NCBI RefSeq assembly: GCF_002332425.1
Contig: NZ_NRGS01000022.1
Span: 86,187-150,186, forward strand
Length of the DNA stretch: 64,000 nucleotides
From: Brachybacterium alimentarium
Lineage (GTDB): Bacteria; Actinomycetota; Actinomycetes; Actinomycetales; Dermabacteraceae
Direction of reading: 5' to 3'
Shown: positions 35,578 through 45,281 of the stretch, one piece after another
Numbering within the stretch: the stretch's first letter is position 1
Layout: the number at the start of each line of letters is the position of its first letter
Made by a program: the position numbers and the translations under genes
Notes under the pieces: generated by a model
The model's database searches: none
What the model was told of the DNA's origin: nothing
The model's input: only the letters and a program-made list of their open reading frames with translations

Positions 35578-36330
35578 ATGACCGCACCCACCACCCTCAG
35601 CGTCGACATCGACCGCACCGCACCGGGGCGCATCGCCGCCGTCTGCACCGTCGCGCAGCTGTTCCCCGTCGAGGCCAGCGGCCTGATGAGCGGGATCGAC
35701 AAGCGTCCCGTCGATCAGCCGATCCGTCTGCTCACCCATGGCGTCCTGGGGGATGTCCAGGGCGACCGCGAGCATCACGGCGGACTGTTCAAAGCCGTCT
35801 ACGCCTTCTCCCGCGAGGTGCGCGAGGCCCACGCCGCAGCACGCGAGCTCGATCTGCCCGACGGTTCCTTCGGCGAGAATCTCGTGACCCTCGGCCATGA
35901 CACCGACGAGACCGTGATCGGAGAGCGCTGGCGGATCGGCTCGGCGCAGATCGAGGCGACCACACCGCGCAATCCGTGCGGCACCTTCGCCGCCTGGATC
36001 GGTGATCGTCGTTGGGGTCGACACTTCACGGCCGCCGGCCGGGCCGGGGCCTACTTCCGCATCGTGGACGAGGGCGAGGTCTCCGCCGGCGACGAGATCG
36101 AGGTCCTCCATCGGCCCGAGCACGGGGTGAGCATCGGGGACGCCTTCCGCGGACTCACCGCGGAGCAGGCGCACGCACTGCTGGACTGGGCGCAGGAAAC
36201 GGAGACCGTGCTGTACGACTCGCTGGTGGCCTCGGCTCGCACCGTGCTGTCCCGCGCCGGGGAGCAGAACGACTTCCCTGAGCGCCTGGCGTCGACCGGT
36301 CGCGGGCTCGGACTGGGGATGGGGCTGTGA
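35578..36330 (+). CDS. MOSC domain protein (YiiM-like)
   Basis: A 250-residue protein with a MOSC beta-barrel, a fold that handles sulfur or molybdenum-cofactor chemistry such as reduction of N-hydroxylated compounds. PRNPCGTFAAW near residue 126 carries the conserved Cys129-type position, and HHGGLFKAVYAFSREV near 63 plus DGSFGENLVT near 96 are YiiM-like. GAGGAGG lies about 10 nt before the ATG. Its stop overlaps the hemW start, so the two are coupled. Confidence 0.85.
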   Translation: MTAPTTLSVDIDRTAPGRIAAVCTVAQLFPVEASGLMSGIDKRPVDQPIRLLTHGVLGDVQGDREHHGGLFKAVYAFSREVREAHAAARELDLPDGSFGENLVTLGHDTDETVIGERWRIGSAQIEATTPRNPCGTFAAWIGDRRWGRHFTAAGRAGAYFRIVDEGEVSAGDEIEVLHRPEHGVSIGDAFRGLTAEQAHALLDWAQETETVLYDSLVASARTVLSRAGEQNDFPERLASTGRGLGLGMGL

Positions 36331-37475
36331 AGGACCTCTCCGTCTACGTCCATGTCCCGTTCTGCGCGGTGCGCTGCGGATACTGCGACTTCAACACCTA
36401 CACCGCGACAGAGCTCGGCGGCGGCGGATCCCAGGCGGAGTACCCCACCAATGCGATGCGCGAGATGGATCTGACCCTCGCCGCCGATCGCGCCGCGGGC
36501 TACGACTACGACCAGATCTCGACCGTCTTCTTCGGCGGCGGCACTCCCACGCTGCTGCCGGCCGACGATCTCGTCGCGATGCTCACCCATCTGCGCACCC
36601 TGCTCCCGCTCGCGGAACGCGCCGAAGTCACCACCGAGGCGAACCCGGACTCCGTGACGAAGGACTCGCTGCAGCAGCTGGCAGACGGCGGGATCACCCG
36701 CGTCTCCTTCGGCATGCAGTCCGCAGTGCGCTCGGTCCTGCGCACTCTGGATCGCACTCATGATCCCGAGCGGGTCCCACAGGCCGTCGCCTGGGCGCGT
36801 GAGGCGGGACTCGCGGTGAGCCTGGACCTGATCTACGGCACGCCGGGGGAGACCCTCGCCGATGTCGAGACCTCGGTGAAGGCCGCGCTGGCCTGCGGCG
36901 TCGACCATATGTCCGCGTACTCCCTGATCATCGAGGGCAACACTGCGATGGCCCGTCAGTTGCGTCGGGGCGAGCTCGAGGCTCCCGACCCGGACGACAT
37001 GGCAGACAAGTACGAGCTGGTCGACGATCTCGCAGCGGCCGACGGACTCTCCTGGTACGAGGTCTCCAACTGGGCGCGCACCGAGGAGCATCGCTCGCGG
37101 CACAACCTCGCCTATTGGCGCGGGGGCGACTGGTGGGGGATCGGACCCGGGGCGCACCGTCACCGCGACGGCCTGCGCTCCTGGAACGTGAAGCACCCCA
37201 GCCGGTACGCGGCCGCGATGACCGACGGCAGCCTCCCGGTCGCAGATTCCGAGCGGCTGAGCGCTCAGGACCGTCTGCTCGAGAGGATCATGCTCGAGCT
37301 GCGCATCGCCGACGGTCTGCCCGTGCACGAGGTGCCCGAGGAGACCCGCTCGATGCTCGCCGTGCACCGCGAGCGTGGCCACCTGGACGCGGTCGCCCTG
37401 GACGCCGGGCGCGCGGTGCTGACCCGGGAAGGCCGGCTCTTGGCTGATGCGGTCATTCGCGACCTCGTGCCCTGA
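36327..37475 (+). CDS. hemW: Radical SAM heme chaperone HemW
   Basis: A 382-residue radical SAM protein that binds heme and is thought to deliver it to target proteins. The cluster motif is Cys13-X3-Cys17-X2-Cys20 (PFCAVRCGYC). FFGGGTPTLL near 71, TTEANPDSV near 106, FGMQS near 130 and LIYGTPGE near 170 are typical. It lacks the extra Cys residue found just after this motif in coproporphyrinogen dehydrogenase HemN. The GTG overlaps the MOSC stop. Two hairpins follow the stop. Confidence 0.92.
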   Translation: MKDLSVYVHVPFCAVRCGYCDFNTYTATELGGGGSQAEYPTNAMREMDLTLAADRAAGYDYDQISTVFFGGGTPTLLPADDLVAMLTHLRTLLPLAERAEVTTEANPDSVTKDSLQQLADGGITRVSFGMQSAVRSVLRTLDRTHDPERVPQAVAWAREAGLAVSLDLIYGTPGETLADVETSVKAALACGVDHMSAYSLIIEGNTAMARQLRRGELEAPDPDDMADKYELVDDLAAADGLSWYEVSNWARTEEHRSRHNLAYWRGGDWWGIGPGAHRHRDGLRSWNVKHPSRYAAAMTDGSLPVADSERLSAQDRLLERIMLELRIADGLPVHEVPEETRSMLAVHRERGHLDAVALDAGRAVLTREGRLLADAVIRDLVP

Positions 37476-37508
37476 GCCCGTCGACGAGCTCGCCTCGTCC
37501 GAGGCCGA

Positions 37509-37533
37509 CCAGGGCAGCGTGACGCTGCCCTGG
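37509..37533 (+). terminator. Hairpin terminator after hemW
   Basis: CCAGGGCAGCG and CGCTGCCCTGG form a perfect 11-bp stem with a TGA loop, 33 bp after the hemW stop. Confidence 0.7.
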
Positions 37534-37736
37534 GGATCGAGGTCCCTACCGAGCTGCTGCCGCGGAGGATCGCTCCCCGGATCCGGCAGTGCGAGGACGA
37601 CGGCGTGACGTGGATGCCACGGGCAGCTGTCGTCCCTGCGCTCCCGAGGAGAGGTGCACCCCCGAGGGAGCGGACGGCGTCGAGAGGAGCTGAGGCGCTG
37701 ACGGCATCGAGGCTCGTCGAACGCCGGAGGGGGACG

Positions 37737-37776
37737 GACGAGGGCCCTGCGATCCACGGATCGCAGGGCCCTCGTC
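37737..37776. terminator. Bidirectional 19-bp hairpin terminator
   Basis: A perfect 19-bp inverted repeat (37737-37755 with 37758-37776) with a 2-nt centre lies between hemW and the minus-strand DUF4870 gene, just 27 bp past the latter's stop. The 200 bp between this and the hemW terminator shows no gene. Confidence 0.8.
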
Positions 37777-37803
37777 GACCAGGTGCTCCCGGGGGAGCTC
37801 AGA

Positions 37804-38820
<1,017 letters not shown>

Positions 38821-39028
38821 GATTCCTCTTTCGGGTCGGGCCGACCGCAGGGGCCGACGACAGCTGATGCAACCAGCCTAGTCAGCCCGGCGTGCCGGGT
38901 CCCCAGGGGGAACCGCAGACTCGAGCGGGGGATTACCCCCATGCCCGTCCGGTGCAGGAGCGTCGCAGGGGGCACGCGACAAGTGATGCGAGAGAACGAG
39001 GAAGCGACGGAGCAGGTCCAGGGCAGGG

Positions 39029-39931
39029 TCAGGCGGGGTCCATGGTCACGAAGTCGATGAGCTCCTCGATCCGGCCGGAGAGGGAGGGCTCGACGTCGGC
39101 ATATGAGCGCACGGTCGACAGGATCCGCTTCCATCCCAGCCCGATGTCGGCCTGGTCCTCGTGAGGCCAGCCGAGCGCGGCGAGGGAGCCGACCTTGATG
39201 TCGGTGCCCTTGGGGATGTGCGGCCATGCCTCGAGGCCCACCCGGGCCGGGCGCACGGCCTGCCAGACATCGACGTACGGGTGGCCGAGCACGGTCACGT
39301 TGCCGCGGGCGCCGGGCAGCCGCATCACGTCCGCCGCGATGCGGGACTCCTTCGAACCGGGGACGAGGTGGTCCACGAGGATTCCGAGCCGCCTGCCGGG
39401 GGCGGGGGAGAAGTCCTGGACGCGTTCGACGAGATTGTCGGCGCCCTCCAGCTGCTCGACCACGATGCCCTCGATACGCAGATCATGGCCCCACACCTTC
39501 TGGACCAGCTCGGCATCGTGGGTGCCCTCCACCCAGATGCGGGAGGCGCGGGCGGTGCGTGCTTTCGCGCCCTCGACATAGACCGATCCGCTCGCGGAGC
39601 GTCTGCGCACCGGCGTCTGCGGAGCCGGGGCGGTGGCGCGGACGAGCACCACGGGCTTGCCGTCGATCATGTAGCCGGGGCCGAGCGGGAAGGTGCGGCG
39701 CCTGCCGCGCCCGTCCTCGAGCTCGACGATCAGCTCTCCGGCGATCTTCTCCACGCGCGTGATGGCGCCGGTGAAGCCGGTGGAGGCCTCCTCGACGACC
39801 AGGTCCCGCTGGGCGGGGACCTCACGGGCCGCGGGACGGCGACGGTGATGGGCGGGAGGACCGGAGGACAGCACGTCATGGCCGTACCGGTCGGGGAAGC
39901 TTCCGGATGCTGCAGGCACGCGCGACACCAT
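39029..39931 (-). CDS. DUF3097 family protein
   Basis: A 300-residue actinobacteria-specific protein. Visible blocks are TGFTGAITRVEKIAGELIVELEDGRG near 53, the GPGYMIDGKPVVLVR block near 84, RIWVEGTHDAELVQKVWGHDLR near 130 and GILVDHLVPGSKESRIA near 177. The central part has a Toprim-like look (VEGTHDAELV...LVDHLV), but I am not certain of it. The ATG at 39931 has GAGGG just upstream; the open frame continues further but is not family-like. It is divergent from hrcA with 94 bp between starts, so the CIRCE element there could affect both. Confidence 0.85.
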   Translation of the reverse strand: MVSRVPAASGSFPDRYGHDVLSSGPPAHHRRRPAAREVPAQRDLVVEEASTGFTGAITRVEKIAGELIVELEDGRGRRRTFPLGPGYMIDGKPVVLVRATAPAPQTPVRRRSASGSVYVEGAKARTARASRIWVEGTHDAELVQKVWGHDLRIEGIVVEQLEGADNLVERVQDFSPAPGRRLGILVDHLVPGSKESRIAADVMRLPGARGNVTVLGHPYVDVWQAVRPARVGLEAWPHIPKGTDIKVGSLAALGWPHEDQADIGLGWKRILSTVRSYADVEPSLSGRIEELIDFVTMDPA

Positions 39932-39952
39932 ACCCTCGTGGCGAACGCCTCC

Positions 39953-39981
39953 CTGCGAGCATCGCCGGGGGCGCGTAGGAT
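39953..39981 (+). promoter_or_regulatory. hrcA promoter
   Basis: CTGCGA at 39953-39958, a 17-bp spacer and TAGGAT at 39976-39981. The predicted transcript would begin near 39988, inside the CIRCE operator, leaving a leader of about 38 nt. Confidence 0.5.
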
Positions 39982-40007
39982 TGGCACTCGGCACGGGTAA
40001 GTGCCAG
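39981..40007. promoter_or_regulatory. CIRCE operator (HrcA-binding site)
   Basis: TTGGCACTC at 39981-39989, a 9-nt spacer and AAGTGCCAG at 39999-40007. This matches the CIRCE plan TTAGCACTC-N9-GAGTGCTAA at 8 of 9 and 6 of 9 positions, with the exact 9-nt spacing. It overlaps the end of the -10 box, ideal for repression of hrcA-dnaJ by HrcA. Confidence 0.8.
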
Positions 40008-40025
40008 CCGCACGCAACGCAGGAG

Positions 40026-41036
40026 GTGAGGGACACGGACGCCCGGAAACTGCAGATCCTCGGTGCGATCGTCGAGGACTATGTCTCCACCCGTGAGCCC
40101 GTCGGCTCCAAATCGCTGCTGGATCGCCATGAGCTCGGCGTCTCGGCCGCTACCGTTCGCAACGACATGTCCTCGCTCGAGGAGGAAGGGCTGATCCATC
40201 AGCCCCACACCTCGGCCGGGCGCATCCCGACGGACAAGGGCTACCGCGCCTTCGTGGACCACGTCGCGACGGTCAAACCGCTGTCGGCACCCGAACGTCG
40301 CGCCATCCAGACCCTGCTGGAGGACTCCGGTGACGTCGAGGAGCTGCTAGGCCGGACCGTGCGTCTCACGGCGCAGCTCACCCAGCAGGTCGCGATGGTG
40401 CAGTATCCGGCCCGTCGGCAGGCGCGCATCCGCCACGTGGAACTGGTCAAGGTCGCCGAGTCCCTGCTCCTGGTCGTCCTGATCACCGAATCGGGTCGGG
40501 TCGACCAGCGCACCGTCCCGGTGATCTCCGGCCAGCCGGTCGAGTTCTACGCAGATCTGCGCGATCAGCTCAACCGCGCTGTCGCCGGCCGCGAGGTCAC
40601 CGATCTGCGGCGTCCTCTCGCGGATCTCTGCGAGACCCTGCCGCTGTCGGAGCGCCCGGCCGCCGTCGAGGTGGTCGATGCTCTCTCCGCGCTCGCTGCG
40701 ACCCGCACCGAGGACCGGATCATGCTGGCCGGCACCGCCAACATCGCCCGCGCCGCGCAGGATTTCGCACGCGACGTCGAGCCGCTGCTGGACGTGCTCG
40801 AGGAGCAGCTGGTGCTCATGCGCCTGTTCACCGAGATGCATGCCTCCCCGGGCGCGGTCGAGGTGCGCATCGGCGCCGAGCTGCAGGATCAGGCGCTGCA
40901 TCAGGCGGCGCTCGTCGGCGCCGGGTACGGTGCGGGATCGCACCTGGCGATCCTCGGCCCCAGCCGCATGGACTACGTCTCCGGCATCTCGACCGTGCAG
41001 GCCATCGCGCGCTACGTGTCGCGATATCTCGAATGA
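40026..41036 (+). CDS. hrcA: Heat-inducible transcription repressor HrcA
   Basis: A 336-residue repressor of class I heat-shock genes that binds CIRCE when folded by GroEL. The N-terminal winged helix (ARKLQILGAIVEDYVSTREPVGSK then VSAATVRNDMSSLEEEGLI) spans residues 6-70, with PHTSAGRIPTDKGYR at the end of it. The C-terminal domain ends HLAILGPSRMDYVSGISTVQAIARYV. The GTG at 40026 is the only sensible in-frame start, but AGGAGG (40021-40026) abuts it, so initiation may be weak or use another codon. dnaJ follows after 140 bp. Confidence 0.92.
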   Translation: MRDTDARKLQILGAIVEDYVSTREPVGSKSLLDRHELGVSAATVRNDMSSLEEEGLIHQPHTSAGRIPTDKGYRAFVDHVATVKPLSAPERRAIQTLLEDSGDVEELLGRTVRLTAQLTQQVAMVQYPARRQARIRHVELVKVAESLLLVVLITESGRVDQRTVPVISGQPVEFYADLRDQLNRAVAGREVTDLRRPLADLCETLPLSERPAAVEVVDALSALAATRTEDRIMLAGTANIARAAQDFARDVEPLLDVLEEQLVLMRLFTEMHASPGAVEVRIGAELQDQALHQAALVGAGYGAGSHLAILGPSRMDYVSGISTVQAIARYVSRYLE

Positions 41037-41176
41037 CACCGCGGGCACCGCGCCGCTGCGCGCATGCGCCCGCACCGTCAGGTCCTCTCGGACCGTCCCA
41101 CCCATCCGTCAGCATCACACCGCGTCCGCCCGCCACGGCTCCTGACGCCCCGACTCACCGGTAAGGATCCTCCACC

Positions 41177-42307
41177 GTGAACGACGACTACTACGAACTC
41201 CTCGGCGTCTCCCGAGAGGCCTCCACCGAGGAGATCAAGAAGGCGTACCGGAAGCTCGCCCGCAGCCTCCACCCGGACGTCAACCCCGACCCCGAAGCCG
41301 CGGAGCGGTTCAAGAAGGTCTCCCAGGCCTACGAGACGCTCTCCAATGCCGACAAGCGCCGTCAGTACGACATGGGCGGCGGCCCCGGCATGGGCGGGGG
41401 CGGCTTCGGCGGCTTCAGCGGCGGCGCCGGTTTCGACGTCAACGACATCTTCGACATGTTCGCCGGCGCCGCCGGGATGCGCGGGCGCAACCAGGGCCCC
41501 GTGCCCCGCCAGCGCCGCGGCGGGGACGTCCTGCGTCGCGTGAAGATCGACCTGCGCGACGTCGTCTTCGGCACCGAGCAGGAGGTCAACTTCCGCACCG
41601 CAGTGCTGTGCGAGCATTGCGGCGGCGCCTGCGCCGAGCCCGGCACCAGCCCCACGCGCTGCACCGCCTGCAACGGCAGCGGCCACGTCCAGCGCGTCGC
41701 CCAGTCGCTGCTGGGCCAGATGGTGACCATGGCGCCGTGCCCCACCTGCGAGGGCCACGGCGACGTCATCGAGACGCCCTGCACGAGCTGCGCCGGCCAC
41801 GGCCGCACCCCGTCGGACCGCTCCGTCACCGTCCGCATCCCCTCCGGCGTGGAGAACGGCACGCGCATCCAGCTGCGCGGCGAGGGCGAGACCGGCGAGG
41901 CCGGCGGCCCCTCCGGCGACCTGTTCGTCGAGCTGGCCGTGGCCGACCACGACGTCTACGTGCGCGACGGCGACGACCTGGTGATGACCATGGCGGTCCC
42001 GATGACCTCCGCTGCGCTCGGCGCGACCATCCCGCTGGAGACCTTCGACGGCGCCCAGGAGATCGACGTGAAGCCGGGCGCCCAGCCCGGCGACGAGATC
42101 ACTCTCAAGGGCCTCGGTGTGACCCCGCTGCGCCGCGAGCGCCGGGGCGACATCCGCGTCGTCCTCGACGTCGCCGTGCCGAGCTCGCTGACGGACGAGG
42201 AGCGCGAGCTGCTCGAGCAGTTCGCCGCCCTGCGCGGCGACGAGAGCACCCGCCGCAAGGGTCACGGTCCGTTCTCCAAGCTGCGTGACCGCCTGCGAGA
42301 CCTCTGA
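41177..42307 (+). CDS. dnaJ: Chaperone DnaJ (DnaJ2 type, hrcA-linked)
   Basis: A 376-residue Hsp40 co-chaperone that stimulates DnaK ATPase. The J domain has HPD at residues 32-34. A Gly/Phe-rich stretch (about 70-100) leads to the four CxxCxGxG-type zinc repeats ([32 protein letters not shown], residues about 147-210). Two substrate-binding beta domains follow. The GTG start is preceded by AAGGAT and CTCC-rich sequence; the ribosome-binding site is moderate. Its place behind hrcA suggests shared heat-shock control. Confidence 0.95.
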   Translation: MNDDYYELLGVSREASTEEIKKAYRKLARSLHPDVNPDPEAAERFKKVSQAYETLSNADKRRQYDMGGGPGMGGGGFGGFSGGAGFDVNDIFDMFAGAAGMRGRNQGPVPRQRRGGDVLRRVKIDLRDVVFGTEQEVNFRTAVLCEHCGGACAEPGTSPTRCTACNGSGHVQRVAQSLLGQMVTMAPCPTCEGHGDVIETPCTSCAGHGRTPSDRSVTVRIPSGVENGTRIQLRGEGETGEAGGPSGDLFVELAVADHDVYVRDGDDLVMTMAVPMTSAALGATIPLETFDGAQEIDVKPGAQPGDEITLKGLGVTPLRRERRGDIRVVLDVAVPSSLTDEERELLEQFAALRGDESTRRKGHGPFSKLRDRLRDL

Positions 42308-42344
42308 GCCGACGTCCGCATCCCCTGACCGCACTGGAGCCGAC

Positions 42345-43133
42345 ATGCCCACCACCCCGCCCGGGTTCCTGATCCTCGACGATTCTCTGAGCTTGGCGCG
42401 CGAGGGCGATCTGCTCACCCTGGACGGGGAGGAGGGCCGCCACGCGGCGAAGGTCGCCCGGATCGGTGTGGGGGAGAACCTCCAGCTCACCGACGCTCCC
42501 GGGCGCCAGGTGCTCACCGAGGTGGTCACTGCCCGCAAGGAGGCGCTGGACCTGCGGCTGCTGGCGGACCCGTCTGCGGCGATCCAGCGGCTGCCGAAGC
42601 TCACGCTGGTGCAGGCGCTGGCGACCGGCGGTCGCGACGAGCAGGCCGTGGAGTCGGCGACCGAGCTCGGGGTGGACCGCGTGGTGCCGTGGATCGCCGA
42701 GCGCTCCGTCTCCGTCTGGCGCGGGGAGAAGCTCACCAAGGGCCGTGCCCGCTGGGAGGGCACCGTGCGCGCCGCCGTGAAGCAGTGCCGCCGGCCCGGC
42801 ATCCCGTCCGTCGACCCGGCAGCGACGAGCAAGCAGCTCGTCGGGGCGCTTGCGGAGGCCGCAGCCGACGGCGCACTCGTGCTGGTCCTGCACGAGCAGG
42901 AGCACGTGGGCCTCATGAGTCTCAGCGACGAGCTGCGCACAGCCAGCGCGGACGATGTCGCCGAGATCATCGTGGTCGTCGGCCCCGAAGGCGGCGTCAG
43001 CCCCGACGAGCTCGCCGCCCTGCAAGGGGCGGGCGCGCGCTCCGTGCTGCTGGGCCCGGAGGTGCTGCGCACCTCGACCGCGGGACCCGCCACGATCGCG
43101 GTGCTGAGCTCGCTGATCGGCCGTTGGGGTTGA
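42345..43133 (+). CDS. rsmE: 16S rRNA (uracil-1498-N3)-methyltransferase
   Basis: A 262-residue SPOUT-fold enzyme that methylates U1498 of 16S rRNA. EEGRHAAKVARIGVGENLQL near 30 is the N-terminal PUA-like block. VQALATGGRDEQAVESATELGVDRVVPWIAERS near 88 and the knot region VVVGPEGGVSPDELAAL near 214 with VLLGPEVLRTSTAGPATIAVL near 237 are diagnostic. The ATG at 42345 has GGAG 6 nt upstream; an earlier in-frame ATG inside dnaJ is unlikely. It starts 37 bp after dnaJ. Confidence 0.95.
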   Translation: MPTTPPGFLILDDSLSLAREGDLLTLDGEEGRHAAKVARIGVGENLQLTDAPGRQVLTEVVTARKEALDLRLLADPSAAIQRLPKLTLVQALATGGRDEQAVESATELGVDRVVPWIAERSVSVWRGEKLTKGRARWEGTVRAAVKQCRRPGIPSVDPAATSKQLVGALAEAAADGALVLVLHEQEHVGLMSLSDELRTASADDVAEIIVVVGPEGGVSPDELAALQGAGARSVLLGPEVLRTSTAGPATIAVLSSLIGRWG

Positions 43134-43399
43134 CCGGCCCCGAAGGCTGACCGGCCCTGGAGGCTGCCTGGCCTCCGGCGTCGGCCGTCGGTCGGCCGCT
43201 CGTGCTGACCAGGACCTGGTTCGGGTGGGGGCACGGGCCCCGCGGGACGTGCGACTGACGGACAGAGGTCGCTGACGGAGACGGGCCGCTGACGGACGAT
43301 GCGGTCCGACCAGTCGTCGAGTCCGGCTGGCACCCTGCGATGCACTGTCTCGGTGAAAGCGTGTGACCGGCGGCACTCCTGCTTGTAGAGTCGTCCACC
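43134..43399. other. Spacer between rsmE and the ABC exporter leader
   Basis: This 266-bp gap has an rsmE-proximal hairpin (GGAGGC-TGCCTG-GCCTCC, 43159-43176) that may end the hrcA-dnaJ-rsmE transcript, a partial direct repeat (TGACCGGCCC twice, near 43132 and 43148), and the promoter of the exporter at its right end. I see no gene. Confidence 0.45.
43363..43391 (+). promoter_or_regulatory. Promoter of the ABC exporter leader ORF
   Basis: GTGACC at 43363-43368, a 17-bp spacer and TAGAGT at 43386-43391. The upstream ORF's ATG lies 8 nt after the -10 box, so its 5' leader would be 0-2 nt. Confidence 0.6.
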
Positions 43400-43465
43400 A
43401 TGATCTCCGACTCCTTCCTGCCCGTTCTCGGACTGGCGGGCCCCGGCGTCGGGATGCGGCGATGA
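43400..43465 (+). CDS. Putative 21-residue leader peptide coupled to an ABC ATPase
   Basis: A 21-codon ORF (begins MISDSFLPVLGL, ends GVGMRR) that starts 8 nt after a well-formed promoter and ends in an ATGA overlap with the ATP-binding protein gene. It is moderately hydrophobic, with a Gly/Pro-rich middle. The ATPase gene has no ribosome-binding site of its own beyond the uORF codons, so its translation probably depends on ribosomes finishing this ORF. The peptide could be a regulatory leader or simply a way to start a downstream gene on a leaderless message. Conservation is untested. Confidence 0.5.
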   Translation: MISDSFLPVLGLAGPGVGMRR

Positions 43466-44457
43466 TCCGGGCCGAGACCCTCGTCAAGGAGTTCACGCGC
43501 CCGCAGCGCGTGCAGGGACGCTTCTCCGGGCTGCGCTCCTTCCTCAGCACCAGGACCGTCACCACACGGGCCGTCGATGACGTCTCCCTGCGCATCGACG
43601 ACGGCGAGATCGTCGGCTATCTGGGCCCCAACGGCGCGGGCAAGTCGACCACGATCAAGATGCTCACGGGCGTCCTCGTGCCGACCTCCGGGCACGTCGA
43701 GGTCGAAGGGATCGTCCCCTGGAAGGATCGCCGCGCCAACGCGCGCAACATCGGTGCGGTCTTCGGCCAGCGCAGCCAGTTGTGGACCGATCTGCCGCTG
43801 CGGGAGTCGTTCGACCTCATCGCCTCGCTGTACGGCCTGGATCCCGTCGACTACCGGCGTTCCCTCGACGGATTCGTGGACCTGTTGGAGATGGGCCCCT
43901 TCCTGGACACCGCCGTGCGCTCACTGTCGCTCGGACAGCGGATGCGCGGGGACATCGTCGCGGCGATGCTCTACCGCCCGCCGGTGCTGTACCTCGACGA
44001 GCCGACCGTCGGCCTCGACGTGGTCGCCAAGGCGCGGATTCGGGACTTCATCGCGGAGCAGAACCGCACCGAGGGCACCACCGTGCTGCTGACCACGCAC
44101 GACATCTCCGACATCGAGCAGCTCGCGCGGCGGGTGGTGATCATCGACGACGGGCGGATCCTCTACGACGGCGGCCTGGAGAGTCTCCGCGACCGCTATG
44201 CACCCTTCCGCGAGATCGTGGTGAGCGCTCCGCGCATTCCGGACTCCACCGATGTCCCCGGGCTGACCCTGACGCGCACCGTCGCCGCCGGGGACGAGGT
44301 GCGCGCGACGTTCCGCTTCGATCCCGCCGACCTCTCGGCGCCCGCAGCGATCGGCCGTCTGACCTCGTCACTCGCGATCACCGACCTCTCCTCGCGGGAA
44401 CCCGACGTCGAGGACGTGATCCGCCAGATCTACACCGACCGCGGCGTGGTGGCATGA
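43462..44457 (+). CDS. ABC exporter ATP-binding protein
   Basis: A 331-residue ATPase of an ABC-2 type exporter. Walker A is GPNGAGKST near residue 55, the signature is SLGQRMRGD near 155 and Walker B is VLYLDEPTVGLD near 174, with switch His in LLTTHD near 212. An unusual N-terminal block (RPQRVQGRFSGLRSFLSTRTVTTRAVDD) precedes the Walker A, typical of ATPases paired with PF06182-type permeases. The ATG at 43462 overlaps the leader stop. Its own stop overlaps the first permease (ATGA). The substrate is unknown; related systems export drugs or lipids. Confidence 0.9.
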   Translation: MIRAETLVKEFTRPQRVQGRFSGLRSFLSTRTVTTRAVDDVSLRIDDGEIVGYLGPNGAGKSTTIKMLTGVLVPTSGHVEVEGIVPWKDRRANARNIGAVFGQRSQLWTDLPLRESFDLIASLYGLDPVDYRRSLDGFVDLLEMGPFLDTAVRSLSLGQRMRGDIVAAMLYRPPVLYLDEPTVGLDVVAKARIRDFIAEQNRTEGTTVLLTTHDISDIEQLARRVVIIDDGRILYDGGLESLRDRYAPFREIVVSAPRIPDSTDVPGLTLTRTVAAGDEVRATFRFDPADLSAPAAIGRLTSSLAITDLSSREPDVEDVIRQIYTDRGVVA

Positions 44458-45281
44458 GCACCGCCACGGCGCGGCTGCCCGCCCGGCGGGTACGCGCCGG
44501 GCTGCGGGCCTCTGTGCGGCACGCCGCACGCTCCCAGTTCGCTTTCCGTGCGTCGACCTGGACGGGGATCGTCGGCTGCGTGCTCCAGGTGATTCTCGTG
44601 CATCTCGTGTGGACCGCCGTCTACGGGGAGCGGACGGTCGTCTCCGGGGTGGCCCAGGGCGATGCGGTCACCTACGCGGTGCTCGGCGTGCTCACCACCA
44701 CGATCTTTCAACCGTTCATCTTCGATTCGCTGTTGGGCAGGCTCCGCACCGGAGCGATCGCGTTCGACGTGATGCGGCCGATCTCCGCAGTGCCGGTGGC
44801 GCTGGCCCGCCAGCTGGGCGGCACGCTCGCCCAGCTGCCGGCGGCCGGGGCAGCGCTGGTGGTGGGTCTCGCGCTCGGGGCGATCTCTCAGCCGGGGTCC
44901 TGGCTCTCGGGAGCCGCCTGCTTGCTCTCGCTCATGCTGGGCTTCACCATCGCCCTGATCGTGAACTTCACCGTGGGCCTGGTGGGCTTCTGGACCCTCG
45001 AGACGGGCGGAGCGTTCCTCATCTACCGGATGCTCGCCCAGTTCTCGTCAGGAGCGCTGATCCCGCTGTGGTTCATGCCCGCCTGGCTCCAGGATTCCCT
45101 GACGCTGCTGCCCTTCTCCGCGCAGGTGTTCGTGCCGCTGTCGATCTACGTGGATCAGGATCCCGGCTGGCACACCGTCAGGGCCCTCGGCCTGCAGGCC
45201 ATGTGGGTCGCGGTTCTGGTCGCCCTCGCGACGCTCGTATGGCATCGGGCGATCCGGAGGCTGGTGATCTTCGGTGGCTGA
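44454..45281 (+). CDS. ABC-2 exporter permease, subunit 1 (PF06182-like)
   Basis: A 275-residue membrane protein with about six helices. SQFAFRASTWTGIVGCVLQVILVHLVW near 26 and MRPISAVPVALARQLG near 107 are typical of the ABC2_membrane_6 family. FWTLETGGAFLIYRMLAQFSSGALIPLWFMP near 182 is another conserved block. The ATG overlaps the ATPase stop, and its own stop overlaps the second permease. It probably forms a heterodimer with that protein. Confidence 0.87.
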   Translation: MSTATARLPARRVRAGLRASVRHAARSQFAFRASTWTGIVGCVLQVILVHLVWTAVYGERTVVSGVAQGDAVTYAVLGVLTTTIFQPFIFDSLLGRLRTGAIAFDVMRPISAVPVALARQLGGTLAQLPAAGAALVVGLALGAISQPGSWLSGAACLLSLMLGFTIALIVNFTVGLVGFWTLETGGAFLIYRMLAQFSSGALIPLWFMPAWLQDSLTLLPFSAQVFVPLSIYVDQDPGWHTVRALGLQAMWVAVLVALATLVWHRAIRRLVIFGG

